Counted from the first letter of the stretch, positions 8,212-17,209 are shown. The stretch is DNA of 64,000 nt from Gracilimonas sp040117685 (GCF_040117685.2 NZ_JBEDYP020000009.1:1-64000); one strand, 5' to 3'. Made by a program: numbers and translations. The notes: a model not told the origin generated them from the sequence alone.

Positions 8212-11200
8212 ATGTTCTATAACATCTTCACATTCGAACTGCGGTACTGGTTGCGCAAGCCTTCTTTTTATGTGTACTCGGGCATCCTGTTTTTGTTGTC
8301 ATTGTTTACCATGGCAACGGCCGCAGGTTTATTTGAAAGCATCACCGTCAGCATCAACTCAATCACCATTGTAAACTCGGCTTCGTCCATTAATGGGTTG
8401 CTGAATGAGATGGCCGTTATCGTCTATTTTCTGCTTCCGGCCATTATTGGAGGAACGATCTATAAAGACTACAAGCACGAGATGCACTCCGTACTGTACT
8501 CCTACCCTTTTACCAAGTGGGAATACTTGTTGGCTAAGTTTCTGGCTGGAATTTGTATAGCAACACTGGTTGTAGTAGCCGCTGCTTTTGGGGTATTTTT
8601 GGGAAGTATTTTCCCCGGCACTAATCCCGATCTTTTAGGGCCTTTTAAGCTGATTAATTACACCCAGCCTTTTCTTTACTATATCATCCCCAATATGATT
8701 TTCTTCGGGGCTATTGTTTTTGCTGTCGTCACATTTACGCGAAATATCAATGTAGGCTTTATTACCATTTTAGCCCTTTTCCTGATCCAGATTTTCGCAG
8801 GCAACCTAACCCAGGATCTTGACAACAAGATGCTGGCCGCCCTGCTGGATCCATACGGCTTTCAAGCCAACGCCTATTACACGGAGTACTGGACCATCTA
8901 CGAACGCAACCAGAACCCACTCCCTTGGGGTGAAGTTATTTTATATAACCGCCTCCTTTGGTCGGGTTTGGGTATAGCTATCTTCGCTCTTGTTTACCGC
9001 GCCTTTAGTTTCAGTCAGGAGGCATTTTCGTTTAGCTTATTCCGAAGTAAGAAAAGCGAACGGGTTACCAAGAAAAACTTTGGCAGTATTCTTACGGTCT
9101 CACTTCCCAAAGTGGATTTTGATTTTTCCTGGACCCAAAACCTGAAGCTGGCCTGGACTCTTTCTGATATTGACCTGAAATACATTATTAAAGGCTGGGC
9201 ATTTATTATAATTTCGCTGGTGGGATTGCTGATTTCATTAAGCGTAATTCTGCTTGGTGCTGAAATTTTCGGAACTGATACCCTCCCTGTTACCTGGCAG
9301 ATGCTGCAGTTGCCGGGCACTTTCTTCAACCTGTTTATCAATATCCTGACTTTCCTTTATGCCGGAATGCTGATTCACCGCAGCCGCACCTCCAATATCG
9401 ACCAGCTGGTGCATGTGACCCCAACGCCCAACTGGACCATCCTGCTTTCCAAGTTTATTGCCTTGGTAAAAATGCAGGTTATTCTGCTGTCCATCATTAT
9501 GATTGCCGGAATAGGCGTACAGCTTTTCAATTGGTACTACAACTTCGAAATCGGGCTGTACCTGTTTGATCTATATGCTATATCACTGGTTCATGTAGTA
9601 ATTTGGGGATTACTCGCCATCCTCTTCCACACCTTTTTCAAGAACTACTACATTGGCTTTATTCTCTTGCTCTTGATCTCCATCGGGATTTCATTCCTCG
9701 GCAGCATAGGCATCGAACAGGATATCTTTAAATACAATCAGGGACCAGGTACCCAATATTCCGACATGAACGGATACGGTTCATCACTTGCTGAATATTA
9801 TGTGTACAAAGCATACTGGCTGTTGTTGGGAATCGCCTTTTATGTACTCTCCATTATTCTTTTCCGAAGAGGCTTACCCGGCAGTATCAAAGAGCGATTG
9901 CAAAATGCGAAGCGGGAATTCACTCCGGCTCTGAAAGCCACATTTACCCTTTCGCTGGTTGGATTTCTCTCTATCGGTAGCTGGATTTACTACGTGGATA
10001 ACATCAAATACGAACGGCTTTCCTCCAAAGAAAGAGAACAAAGGGCTGCTCAGTGGGAAAAGAATTACGGGAAGTTCAAAGGCATCCCTCAGCCTCGTAT
10101 CATTTCATCAACCATCAATCTGGATTTAGTGCCCGAAACGCGGGACTTCAAAGCTGCCGGAACCTACATTCTGAAGAATAAAACGAACGTCCCGATTGAT
10201 TCCATCCACATCGATCACAACAATTTTATCAGCTCGTTTAGCTTCAATCAGCCTTATACATTGGTGATGGAAGATGACTCCATGAACTATGATATCTACC
10301 GTTTGGATAAACCTATGCTCCCGGGCGATACCTTGCTCTTTTCGTTCGCGATTTCAAACAAACCGAATGAAATCCTCAGAAACAATTCACCGGTTCGTCA
10401 TAACGGTACCTTTATCAACAACACCCTCTTTCCGAGATTGGGATATCAGGAGTCGATGGAGCTGTCAGGGTCAGATGCCCGAGAGCGATATGGGCTGCCT
10501 CCTAAAGAACGTATGGCTCCACCCACCGACAGTGCCGCACGAATGAATAACTACATCTCCGGCGATGCCGACTGGATTGAATTTGAAACGACCATCAGTA
10601 CTTCGCCTGAGCAAATTGCCATTGCCCCGGGGTACCTGCAGGATGAATGGGAAGAAAACGGCCGCCGCTATTTCCACTACAAAATGGATAGCACCATGGT
10701 GAATTTTTACTCCTTCATTTCCGCTGAATTTGAGGTGGTTAAAGACACCTGGAATGATGTGGCCCTTGAGATCTACTACCACAAAGGGCACGATTACAAC
10801 CTGGATCACATGATGAACGGGATGAAAAAGTCGCTGGACTATTACACATCAGAATACAGCCCGTATCAGCACCAGCAGGTTCGCATTATCGAGTTTCCGC
10901 GAACAGGAGGAAGTTTTGCACAGTCCTTCGCCAACACCATACCTTACTCTGAAGCTATTGGTTTTATAGCTGAAGTGGATACCACCAACGAAGATGGCCT
11001 GAATTATCCGTTCAGTATCACCGCCCATGAGGTGGCACATCAGTGGTGGGCACACCAGGTGATTGGTGCGAATGTACAGGGCGCAACCATGCTTTCCGAA
11101 AGCTTGTCCGAATACAGCTCGCTGAAAGTGCTGGAAAAGGAACATGGGGAGAATCAGATGCGGGTGTTCCTGAAGGATGCCCTGGACCGATACCTTATCG

Positions 11201-11877
11201 GCCGTACGATGGAATCCAAGAAAGAACTGCCTCTTGTCTATAACGAAAACCAGCAGTACATCCATTACAACAAGGGATCGCTGGTGTTTTATGCCCTGAG
11301 TGATTACATCGGCGAGGACAAATTGAATGCGGCTCTCAGCGACTATATTGATGAAGTCGCCTTTCAGGAACCTCCTTATACCACTTCCCTGGAATTGCTT
11401 GAATACCTGAAGGCCGCAACGCCGGATTCTCTTCAGTACCTGATCAAGGATATGTTTGAGACCATTACCCTGTATGATAACCGGGTGGAAGATGCTGCCT
11501 ACACCGAGCTGGACAGCAGCACCTATGAAGTGAACCTGACGCTGCAGGTTAGCAAATACAGAACGGGGGAAACCGGCAAGCGAATTTATACCGATGAAGC
11601 GGGCGACAGCCTGGCCATTGAGATTGAAGATCGACGGCTACCGGTTAAGTCATTGCCCCTGCAAGACTGGGTGGATGTTGGTGTATTCGGAACCGATTCC
11701 CTGGGGCAGGAAACCGTGCTGTATTTCAAAAAGCATAGGTTCACTGAAATCCTGAATGATCTGACCATCACCGTGGATGAAGAACCCACTTCAGCCGGTA
11801 TCGATCCCTTTAACAAACTGATTGATACTATTTCGAATGATAACAGAAGACCGCCTTCCCGGGAAGAAAGTGATTAA
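8212..11877 (+). CDS. ABC-2 permease fused to an M1 family aminopeptidase
   Basis: A 1221-residue fusion. Residues 1 to about 270 and about 310-590 are two ABC-2-like permease halves, each with about six membrane helices; residues from about 640 to 1221 form an extracytoplasmic M1 (gluzincin) domain. The zinc motif is HEVAHQWW (His939, Glu940, His943) with the third ligand Glu963 in MLSESLSEYSS. The spacing to that glutamate is one residue longer than in classical M1 enzymes, as I recall for this permease-linked branch. The ATPase gene directly upstream is its partner. The architecture suggests transport coupled with trimming of a peptide or protein outside the inner membrane; this is inference. 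Confidence 0.9.
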   Translation: MFYNIFTFELRYWLRKPSFYVYSGILFLLSLFTMATAAGLFESITVSINSITIVNSASSINGLLNEMAVIVYFLLPAIIGGTIYKDYKHEMHSVLYSYPFTKWEYLLAKFLAGICIATLVVVAAAFGVFLGSIFPGTNPDLLGPFKLINYTQPFLYYIIPNMIFFGAIVFAVVTFTRNINVGFITILALFLIQIFAGNLTQDLDNKMLAALLDPYGFQANAYYTEYWTIYERNQNPLPWGEVILYNRLLWSGLGIAIFALVYRAFSFSQEAFSFSLFRSKKSERVTKKNFGSILTVSLPKVDFDFSWTQNLKLAWTLSDIDLKYIIKGWAFIIISLVGLLISLSVILLGAEIFGTDTLPVTWQMLQLPGTFFNLFINILTFLYAGMLIHRSRTSNIDQLVHVTPTPNWTILLSKFIALVKMQVILLSIIMIAGIGVQLFNWYYNFEIGLYLFDLYAISLVHVVIWGLLAILFHTFFKNYYIGFILLLLISIGISFLGSIGIEQDIFKYNQGPGTQYSDMNGYGSSLAEYYVYKAYWLLLGIAFYVLSIILFRRGLPGSIKERLQNAKREFTPALKATFTLSLVGFLSIGSWIYYVDNIKYERLSSKEREQRAAQWEKNYGKFKGIPQPRIISSTINLDLVPETRDFKAAGTYILKNKTNVPIDSIHIDHNNFISSFSFNQPYTLVMEDDSMNYDIYRLDKPMLPGDTLLFSFAISNKPNEILRNNSPVRHNGTFINNTLFPRLGYQESMELSGSDARERYGLPPKERMAPPTDSAARMNNYISGDADWIEFETTISTSPEQIAIAPGYLQDEWEENGRRYFHYKMDSTMVNFYSFISAEFEVVKDTWNDVALEIYYHKGHDYNLDHMMNGMKKSLDYYTSEYSPYQHQQVRIIEFPRTGGSFAQSFANTIPYSEAIGFIAEVDTTNEDGLNYPFSITAHEVAHQWWAHQVIGANVQGATMLSESLSEYSSLKVLEKEHGENQMRVFLKDALDRYLIGRTMESKKELPLVYNENQQYIHYNKGSLVFYALSDYIGEDKLNAALSDYIDEVAFQEPPYTTSLELLEYLKAATPDSLQYLIKDMFETITLYDNRVEDAAYTELDSSTYEVNLTLQVSKYRTGETGKRIYTDEAGDSLAIEIEDRRLPVKSLPLQDWVDVGVFGTDSLGQETVLYFKKHRFTEILNDLTITVDEEPTSAGIDPFNKLIDTISNDNRRPPSREESD

Positions 11878-11897
11878 GATTTAAATTTTTTAACTTC

Positions 11898-11920
11898 GTT
11901 CCGCAGGTCGCCTGTGGAAC
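11898..11920. repeat. REP-like hairpin
   Basis: GTTCCGCAGG and CCTGTGGAAC form a ten-base stem with one G-T wobble around the loop TCG. It lies in the 162-base gap between the permease/M1 gene and the YdeI-like gene. Its GTTCC...GGAAC ends recur in the hairpin at 12655-12678. Confidence 0.6.
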
Positions 11921-12039
11921 GCCCTCCCGGAAGCTATACACAAGCTTGTTTGGTATATAACTATTCAGTTATTTCATCAAAAGCCAGGATCCTGCGCTGT
12001 TTAAACATCAGGCCGTTATATCGAATATAATCCAGTTTC

Positions 12040-12615
12040 ATGCCTGAACCCGATCCAACAAAAATCCTGCCCTTTGCATCGCCTGAAGATCTCGGGCGAT
12101 GGTTGAAACAGAATCACGCTGCTGAGGATGAACTGTGGGTGAAAATATTCAAGAAGAAGACCGGGATTCCAAGTGTGACCTGGGATGATGTAGTGATTGA
12201 GGTGCTGTGCTGGGGCTGGATCGACGGCATCAGGAAGTCATTAAATGAGCAGGCTTATCTCCAGCGGATCACCCCAAGGAGAGCCCGAAGCAATTGGTCA
12301 AAAAGAAACAGAGAGCATGCCGAGCGCTTAATCAAAGAGGGGCGGATGATGGAACCCGGCCTCAGTCAGGTTCGTGCAGCCCAATCAGATGGCCGATGGG
12401 AGAAGGCATATGTAGTAAGTGAATTCAAAGTGCCGGCGGATTTTCTGGAAGCACTCCAAAAAAAGCCAAAGGCAAAACAGTTCTTTGAAACGCTTAATAA
12501 GTCGGGTCGTTATCACATCGCCTACGGATTGGCATCAGCGAAGAAGCCCGAAACCAGGCAGAGGCGATTTAAAAAATTCATGGATATGCTCGCCCGTGAA
12601 GAAAAACCAGGTTGA
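12040..12615 (+). CDS. YdeI/OmpD-associated family protein
   Basis: 191 residues with the YdeI signature: an N-terminal segment ELWVKIFKKKTG, then VVIEVLCWGWIDGIRKSLNEQAYLQRITPRRARSNWSKRN and a C-terminal helical part with RRFKKFMDMLA. Members are small cytoplasmic proteins of uncertain function; some homologues are linked to resistance to peptides. ATG at 12040 gives the expected length. REP-like hairpins lie on both sides (11898-11920 and 12619-12678), suggesting this gene stands as its own unit. Confidence 0.82.
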   Translation: MPEPDPTKILPFASPEDLGRWLKQNHAAEDELWVKIFKKKTGIPSVTWDDVVIEVLCWGWIDGIRKSLNEQAYLQRITPRRARSNWSKRNREHAERLIKEGRMMEPGLSQVRAAQSDGRWEKAYVVSEFKVPADFLEALQKKPKAKQFFETLNKSGRYHIAYGLASAKKPETRQRRFKKFMDMLAREEKPG

Positions 12616-12618
12616 TCT

Positions 12619-12678
12619 CGCTCTGACGCTCGGCGTCGGAGCGTCTAAAATATCGTTCCGACGCAGAGCGTGCGGAAC
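12619..12678. repeat. Pair of REP-like hairpins (BIME-like)
   Basis: The first hairpin (12619-12643) has arms CGCTCTGACGC and GCGTCGGAGCG around TCG, with one wobble. The second (12655-12678) has arms GTTCCGACGC and GCGTGCGGAAC around AGA, with one bulged base. Both are GC-rich, lack a T-run, and begin four bases after the YdeI stop. This paired arrangement is typical of REP/BIME elements acted on by RAYT enzymes. Confidence 0.7.
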
Positions 12679-12690
12679 TAGGGCAGAGTC

Positions 12691-13167
12691 CTATCTTACC
12701 AGATTTTCCGTTTGACCCCAAACCACATACCCCAACACCTCTTTCAGTTCATCTGCTTCCATAAACCCCGAAATATGAAACAGGTATTCTCCCTTCGGTG
12801 ATAAGAAAACGGTTGCAGGAACGGATTGCACACCAAACTTCTGAGCCAGCCGTAATGGAGTTAACCTGAACTGTTTGTAGTTTGTTTTGTCCTGATTGTC
12901 ATCGCGGTTCAGGCGGGTAAGCACGAAGTCCTTACCCAGAGTTTCCGCAAGTTCCGGGTACACTTCTTTCTTCATTTTTTTGCACCAGCCGCACCACGGT
13001 GCCCACACATCTACCATGATGGGTTTATCCTGTTCTTCAGCCAGCTCCATTGCTTGTTCAAAACCATACCACTTCAACTCTGTGCCCTGGGCGTTTACTG
13101 ATGTTACTATACCTAGGAAAGGCAAAGCCAGCATCAAACTAAGATATAAGAATGTATTCAGTTTCAT
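12691..13167 (-). CDS. Secreted thioredoxin-like protein (CGWC)
   Basis: 158 residues with a signal peptide ending at VNAQ (about residue 27) and a thioredoxin fold: MVDVWAPWCGWCKKM carries the redox motif CGWC (about residues 58-61) and VQSVPATVFLSPKGEYLFHISGF carries the cis-proline. It should act in the periplasm as a disulfide reductase or isomerase. The start lies three bases after the stop of the TonB receptor, and its ribosome site is inside the receptor's 3' end, so the two are co-expressed. The receptor plug has its own CxxC, which could be a partner (inference). Confidence 0.87.
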   Translation of the reverse strand: MKLNTFLYLSLMLALPFLGIVTSVNAQGTELKWYGFEQAMELAEEQDKPIMVDVWAPWCGWCKKMKKEVYPELAETLGKDFVLTRLNRDDNQDKTNYKQFRLTPLRLAQKFGVQSVPATVFLSPKGEYLFHISGFMEADELKEVLGYVVWGQTENLVR

Positions 13168-13170
13168 GTT

Positions 13171-15402
13171 TTACCTCAGGTTTAAACGGGCACCAATAGA
13201 AAATGTACGTCCAATAATCGGTCCCCAGGTGTAGATGGTATCAAACTCCGGCCCGAAAGGATTACCGGCTCCAACCAGAGGACTGCCCTGCCTGTAGTTA
13301 AAAATATTCTCTGCCGAGAGATACGCTTCGAAACCTATACCTTGCCCGCTGTTCACATTGGAGAACTCCTTGGTGATTTTTATATCATGCGTAGAATAGG
13401 CCGGTGACCGGGATGATCTCCCAAAATTATCTGCGTAGTTATCCGGCATGCGTTTCGGGCCAGTAAGATTCCCGCTATACCCCAATGAAAGATCCAGCGA
13501 ACGGAAGGTGTAGGTTGCGCCAAACACTCCTGTGTATTCCGGGGCATACGTAAGAGCTCTTCTTTGTCCGTTTTCCTCCGTATATACATCCATGATGGTA
13601 ATACTGGCATTGTAGGTAACTGGTAAAGCCGTAAAGTTCTGTTCCAGTCCTACCGAGAAACCCTGAGTTACTGAGTGTCCATCCAGGTTTTCATATACAA
13701 TCAAATCAGGGTCCTGATCATAGCCCGGGATGATCTTATTTGAAAAGTGAGTATAAAATCCATCCAGGCTTAACGTCATTGGATTTGTACCAAAGGGGAT
13801 GATTTGTTCCAGGCTGGCCGTGACACTTTTAGATTCCTCCGGCTCCAGATTCTCCGTAAACACTACTTTACGGGAACCGGTAAGTGCAGCATGATCTTCC
13901 GTAAATACATTCACCACCCGAAACCCTGTGCCGGCACTGAGCCTTATGGTGGTCATATTATGCGGGCTGAATTTTGATGACAATCGGGGAGCTGTTACAA
14001 AACCATGTTCGGAATGGTGATCGATACGAAGTCCGGCCAGGAAAGTAAAATCGCCGGCTTTTAGCTCACCCTGAGAGAACAGTCCCGGAATCCACCTCTT
14101 GTCCGGGGCGTCGGATGTAGCAGGTGTGTTGTCGTTGTAGTTTTCGTAACGGATGGTGGTTCCTGTCAGAAGCTGAAAATTTGAACCAATGGCCTGGTCC
14201 CAGGTAGCCTGACCAAATACAATACCCTGCTGTGCATCATACCAATCGGTTCCGTAATAACTGTCCTGATCGTGATAGGTGACGGCGCCGCTTAACCGAA
14301 GCTGTTCATTCAAACCGGCGGGCCGGTATTCGGTCATAAACTCAAAGCGATTTGTATAAATGGATTCCCCGTAAATTTGATCGGAACCGCGAAGGTCATC
14401 ACTGAACGCCTCTAATCCACCGGTTCGGTTTTCACTGTAGTACTTCATGGCAATATTTAAACGCTGCTCCATATTCTTCCCCAGCAGTGTTCCTTTTCCA
14501 AAAAGAGAAACCCGCGATTGTTTGACGAGGTCGTTGAAGTTATCGCCGTTCTCATCAAAGAAGTTTTCCTGCCTGAGGATATTGCCACTTATAAAGCCTT
14601 CAAATTGTCCAAATCTTGGTGAGTAGGCTATATTGACATTTCCCTCTTCGGTGCTTTTGGCATAGGCATCGGCCGTAAAGGTTGGAGTGATGGCAGGGTT
14701 TTTGGTGATGATATTTACTACTCCACCCAAAGCCTGTGTTCCATACAAAGTAGATTGCGGCCCTTTGATTACTTCCACCTGATCGATAATAGATGGACTG
14801 ATTCCATTCAAGCCATACACCGAAGCCAGTGCTCCCATGAGTGGCATTCCATCAATCAGAACCGCTGTATTTGGCCCTTCCACCCCGTTAATCCGGATGG
14901 CATTGGTTCCGCAAACGCCACAGTTTAATTGGGTTGAAAGTCCGTTTACACTGCTGATCAGGTCCATAATATTGGAACTGGTTTTGCCCTGCTGAAGCTG
15001 TTCGGCTTTAACCACATTTACCTTTACCGGCGATTCTTTTACGTAGGTTTGCCGCATAGTACCGGTTACCACCATTTGATCGAGCTCCAACAGCGATTCA
15101 TTCATCCTGATGACTACAGTTATAGACTTGCCGGACTCCACGATTATCTTTTTTGTTACTTTATCGAAACCAACCGCTGATATTAGAAGCTTATACTCTC
15201 CTGCAGGTATTTTTTTTATTTCAAACGATCCATTTACATCCGTAGGACTCCCTTTCTGAATTTCCGGAATCCCGACATTTGCCCCAACTACAGGCTCTCC
15301 TTTCGAGGTTACTTTTCCGGTGATTGATCCAACATCCGTTTGGGCAAAAACGAGTGAACTACAACAGAAAAAAACGGCTGTTATAAGCGTTACTTTTCGC
15401 AT
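13171..15402 (-). CDS. TonB-dependent receptor with CxxC in the plug domain
   Basis: 743 residues: signal peptide (to about residue 20, VFAQ), carboxypeptidase-regulatory-like domain (about 25-105), TonB plug (about 120-235) and beta-barrel ending in SIGARLNLR. The plug contains LNCGVCGTNAIRINGVEG (about 160-177), a CGVC pair absent from most receptors but seen in a Bacteroidota subgroup; it could bind a soft metal or be a redox site. The plug ends with KGPQSTLYGTQALGGVVNIITK. Thioredoxin follows in the same transcript. The upstream region holds a TAnnTTTG box and two TTAGC-N4-GCTAA dyads, so a metal-responsive repressor is likely. Ligand unknown. Confidence 0.88.
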   Translation of the reverse strand: MRKVTLITAVFFCCSSLVFAQTDVGSITGKVTSKGEPVVGANVGIPEIQKGSPTDVNGSFEIKKIPAGEYKLLISAVGFDKVTKKIIVESGKSITVVIRMNESLLELDQMVVTGTMRQTYVKESPVKVNVVKAEQLQQGKTSSNIMDLISSVNGLSTQLNCGVCGTNAIRINGVEGPNTAVLIDGMPLMGALASVYGLNGISPSIIDQVEVIKGPQSTLYGTQALGGVVNIITKNPAITPTFTADAYAKSTEEGNVNIAYSPRFGQFEGFISGNILRQENFFDENGDNFNDLVKQSRVSLFGKGTLLGKNMEQRLNIAMKYYSENRTGGLEAFSDDLRGSDQIYGESIYTNRFEFMTEYRPAGLNEQLRLSGAVTYHDQDSYYGTDWYDAQQGIVFGQATWDQAIGSNFQLLTGTTIRYENYNDNTPATSDAPDKRWIPGLFSQGELKAGDFTFLAGLRIDHHSEHGFVTAPRLSSKFSPHNMTTIRLSAGTGFRVVNVFTEDHAALTGSRKVVFTENLEPEESKSVTASLEQIIPFGTNPMTLSLDGFYTHFSNKIIPGYDQDPDLIVYENLDGHSVTQGFSVGLEQNFTALPVTYNASITIMDVYTEENGQRRALTYAPEYTGVFGATYTFRSLDLSLGYSGNLTGPKRMPDNYADNFGRSSRSPAYSTHDIKITKEFSNVNSGQGIGFEAYLSAENIFNYRQGSPLVGAGNPFGPEFDTIYTWGPIIGRTFSIGARLNLR

Positions 15403-15426
15403 TTATTATTTATGACTACTTAATTA

Positions 15427-15442
15427 TTTAGCTTAAGCTAAA
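15427..15442. promoter_or_regulatory. Operator-like 16-bp palindrome, 5' UTR of the TonB receptor
   Basis: TTTAGCTTAAGCTAAA is a perfect palindrome about 25 bases before the receptor start. It shares TTAGC-N4-GCTAA with the dyad at 15499-15512 and resembles DtxR/MntR-type boxes (TTAGGTTAGCCTAA). The regulator is inferred, not seen. Confidence 0.55.
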
Positions 15443-15490
15443 ATTAAGGATATAAACACCTTTTCTGCAACAATTTTTTAAGTAGATAAA

Positions 15491-15512
15491 CAAATTTATT
15501 AGCTAAGGCTAA
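15491..15512 (-). promoter_or_regulatory. TAnnTTTG box with abutting operator-like dyad
   Basis: Reading on the minus strand, TAAATTTG (15498-15491) matches the Bacteroidota -7 consensus. The dyad TTAGC-N4-GCTAA occupies 15499-15512, immediately upstream, in the spacer where a bound repressor would block polymerase. Its centre is 71 bp from the centre of the first dyad. Confidence 0.5.
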
Positions 15513-15629
15513 ATTCTTAATAATGCCCGCTCTTTACCAATCAGAGCTATGTTGTTGAGTTCTTCTGTAAACAAGGAGCGTTAAAATGCACCGGCTGTTG
15601 TTCTTAAGAAAAGAAAGCGAAGAACTTGA

Positions 15630-15668
15630 AATAAGCGATCACTATGATTGATCAGATATTCGCTTATT
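15630..15668 (-). terminator. Hairpin at the end of the his operon, weak terminator candidate
   Basis: AATAAGCGA and TCGCTTATT form nine-base arms that overlap the last hisH codons. No long T-run follows, so termination is uncertain. Confidence 0.3.
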
Positions 15669-16263
15669 CTGTAGAGTACACCATATCCAGGAAGTTCTGT
15701 AAAATCATGGAGCCTATATTACCTGACTTTTCGGGGTGAAACTGAACGCCAATAAAGTTGTCTTTGGCAACAATAGCTGAGAAGTCGCTAATGTAATTGC
15801 AAGTTGCCAGGGTATGTTCCCCTACCGGTGCGTAATAGCTGTGCACAAAGTAAAGGTAATGTTTGTCGATCAGGTTCTTGAGGATCGGATGTTTTTTGGA
15901 ATCGTGAAGCTTGTTCCAACCCATATGCGGTACTTTCGCCTTCGATTCATCGAATTTTTTAAGTGAGCCGGGGATGACTCCGAGTCCAATGGTATCGCCT
16001 TCAGTCGAGGACTCGAATAAGAGCTGCATTCCTACACAAATACCGAGAACCGGTTTATCGGTAAGCTTCAGCCATTCATCCACACCCTTTTCTTTGAGCG
16101 ATTTCATGGCAGTAGCTGCATGTCCAACCCCCGGAAATATAACTGCATCGGCTTTTTCTAATTCTTCCGGTGTTTCTGCAAAGAAAAATTTAGCTCCCAG
16201 TCTGTCTACTGCATTTGCTACAGAAGCAGTGTTTCCTGCTTTATACTTGATGATTCCTATCAT
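15664..16263 (-). CDS. hisH: Imidazole glycerol phosphate synthase, glutaminase subunit HisH
   Basis: 199 residues of class I glutamine amidotransferase. The nucleophile is in KPVLGICVGMQLLFESS (Cys near residue 80), and the His-Glu pair is in GVQFHPEKSG near the C-terminus. HisH releases ammonia from glutamine for HisF, which closes the imidazole ring and yields AICAR. It is the last gene of the hisG-D-C-B-H cluster, seven bases after hisB. The usual followers hisA, hisF and hisI are not here: the next gene is an unrelated TonB receptor on the same strand with its own promoter, so the partner HisF must be encoded elsewhere. Confidence 0.95.
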   Translation of the reverse strand: MIGIIKYKAGNTASVANAVDRLGAKFFFAETPEELEKADAVIFPGVGHAATAMKSLKEKGVDEWLKLTDKPVLGICVGMQLLFESSTEGDTIGLGVIPGSLKKFDESKAKVPHMGWNKLHDSKKHPILKNLIDKHYLYFVHSYYAPVGEHTLATCNYISDFSAIVAKDNFIGVQFHPEKSGNIGSMILQNFLDMVYSTE

Positions 16264-16270
16264 AAAATAT

Positions 16271-17155
16271 CTACAACGTCCCTTTTGAACTTGGGATAAG
16301 ATTCTTGATGCGCCCGTTTTGTTCTATAGCCATCTTTAAAGCCCGGGCTAAACCCTTAAAGCAAGCTTCTATCTTGTGGTGATCATTATCACCTGAAAAG
16401 CTAACATGAATCGTTGCCTTTAGGTTCATTGCCAGGCTGTAAAAAAAATGTTTGATCATTTCGGTTGGCATATCGCCTACATACTCTCTCTTAAATTCTC
16501 CCTCAAACACCAAAAACGGGCGCCCGGACAGATCTAATGCTACTGTAGCCTGTGCTTCATCCATCGGTAAAACGAACCCATACCGTTCAATCCCTTTCTT
16601 GTTTCCAAGGGCTTTGGTGATTACTTCCCCCAATGCTATGGCTACATCTTCGATGGTGTGGTGCTCATCCACTTCCAGGTCCCCTTTACACGTCAGCTTA
16701 AGGTCTATCAATCCGTGGCGGGCGATCTGATCCAACATATGGTCGAAAAAGTTCAGACCCGTTGAAATATCAGCCTTTCCGGTTCCATCCAGATTTATGT
16801 TTATACTGATATCCGTTTCATTGGTCTTTCGCTCAATAGATGCTTTTCGGGCTTTCTGTGTAATGAATTCCACAACAGACACCCAGCCTTCAGCCGACAA
16901 AAGCTCTTTCTCCTTTTTAAGTAGTTGGAGCTGCTGTCCGGAACCGGTGATTATCAAATCAGCTTCACCTTTTGTCTCATAAGGAATTTGCTCCTGGGCT
17001 AATATCAAATCCTGATCTTCGGAAATATCCCCTTGCTCTATCAATAGATTATGGCCGGCCTCGAAGATTCTTTTCAACGAGATGATAGAATTCTTCCTGA
17101 ATCTGAACTTCTTCTCAGGATCGGTAAGTACGTCTTTGGTAATAGCTACTAACAT
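16271..17155 (-). CDS. hisB: Imidazoleglycerol-phosphate dehydratase HisB with degenerate phosphatase-like N-terminus
   Basis: 294 residues. Residues from about 105 to 294 are the complete dehydratase: STGLNFFDHMLDQIARHG, DEHHTIEDVAIALGE, FVLPMDEAQATVALDLSGRP, EMIKHFFYSLA, NDHHKIEACFKGLARAL, PSSKGTL. The first 100 residues are not part of a stand-alone dehydratase. Segments KKFRFRKNSIISLKRIFEAGHNLLIEQGD and WVSVVEFIT align by eye with the HAD histidinol-phosphatase half of bifunctional HisB, but the DxDGT nucleophile motif and other catalytic residues are missing. The phosphatase step therefore probably needs another enzyme. The HAD-relic reading is inference; the dehydratase is secure. Confidence 0.93.
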   Translation of the reverse strand: MLVAITKDVLTDPEKKFRFRKNSIISLKRIFEAGHNLLIEQGDISEDQDLILAQEQIPYETKGEADLIITGSGQQLQLLKKEKELLSAEGWVSVVEFITQKARKASIERKTNETDISININLDGTGKADISTGLNFFDHMLDQIARHGLIDLKLTCKGDLEVDEHHTIEDVAIALGEVITKALGNKKGIERYGFVLPMDEAQATVALDLSGRPFLVFEGEFKREYVGDMPTEMIKHFFYSLAMNLKATIHVSFSGDNDHHKIEACFKGLARALKMAIEQNGRIKNLIPSSKGTL

Positions 17156-17209
17156 ATGTTCAATTTTTAATCTGAATCTACAACAGTACGCAAAAGCGTC
17201 AATTTTATG

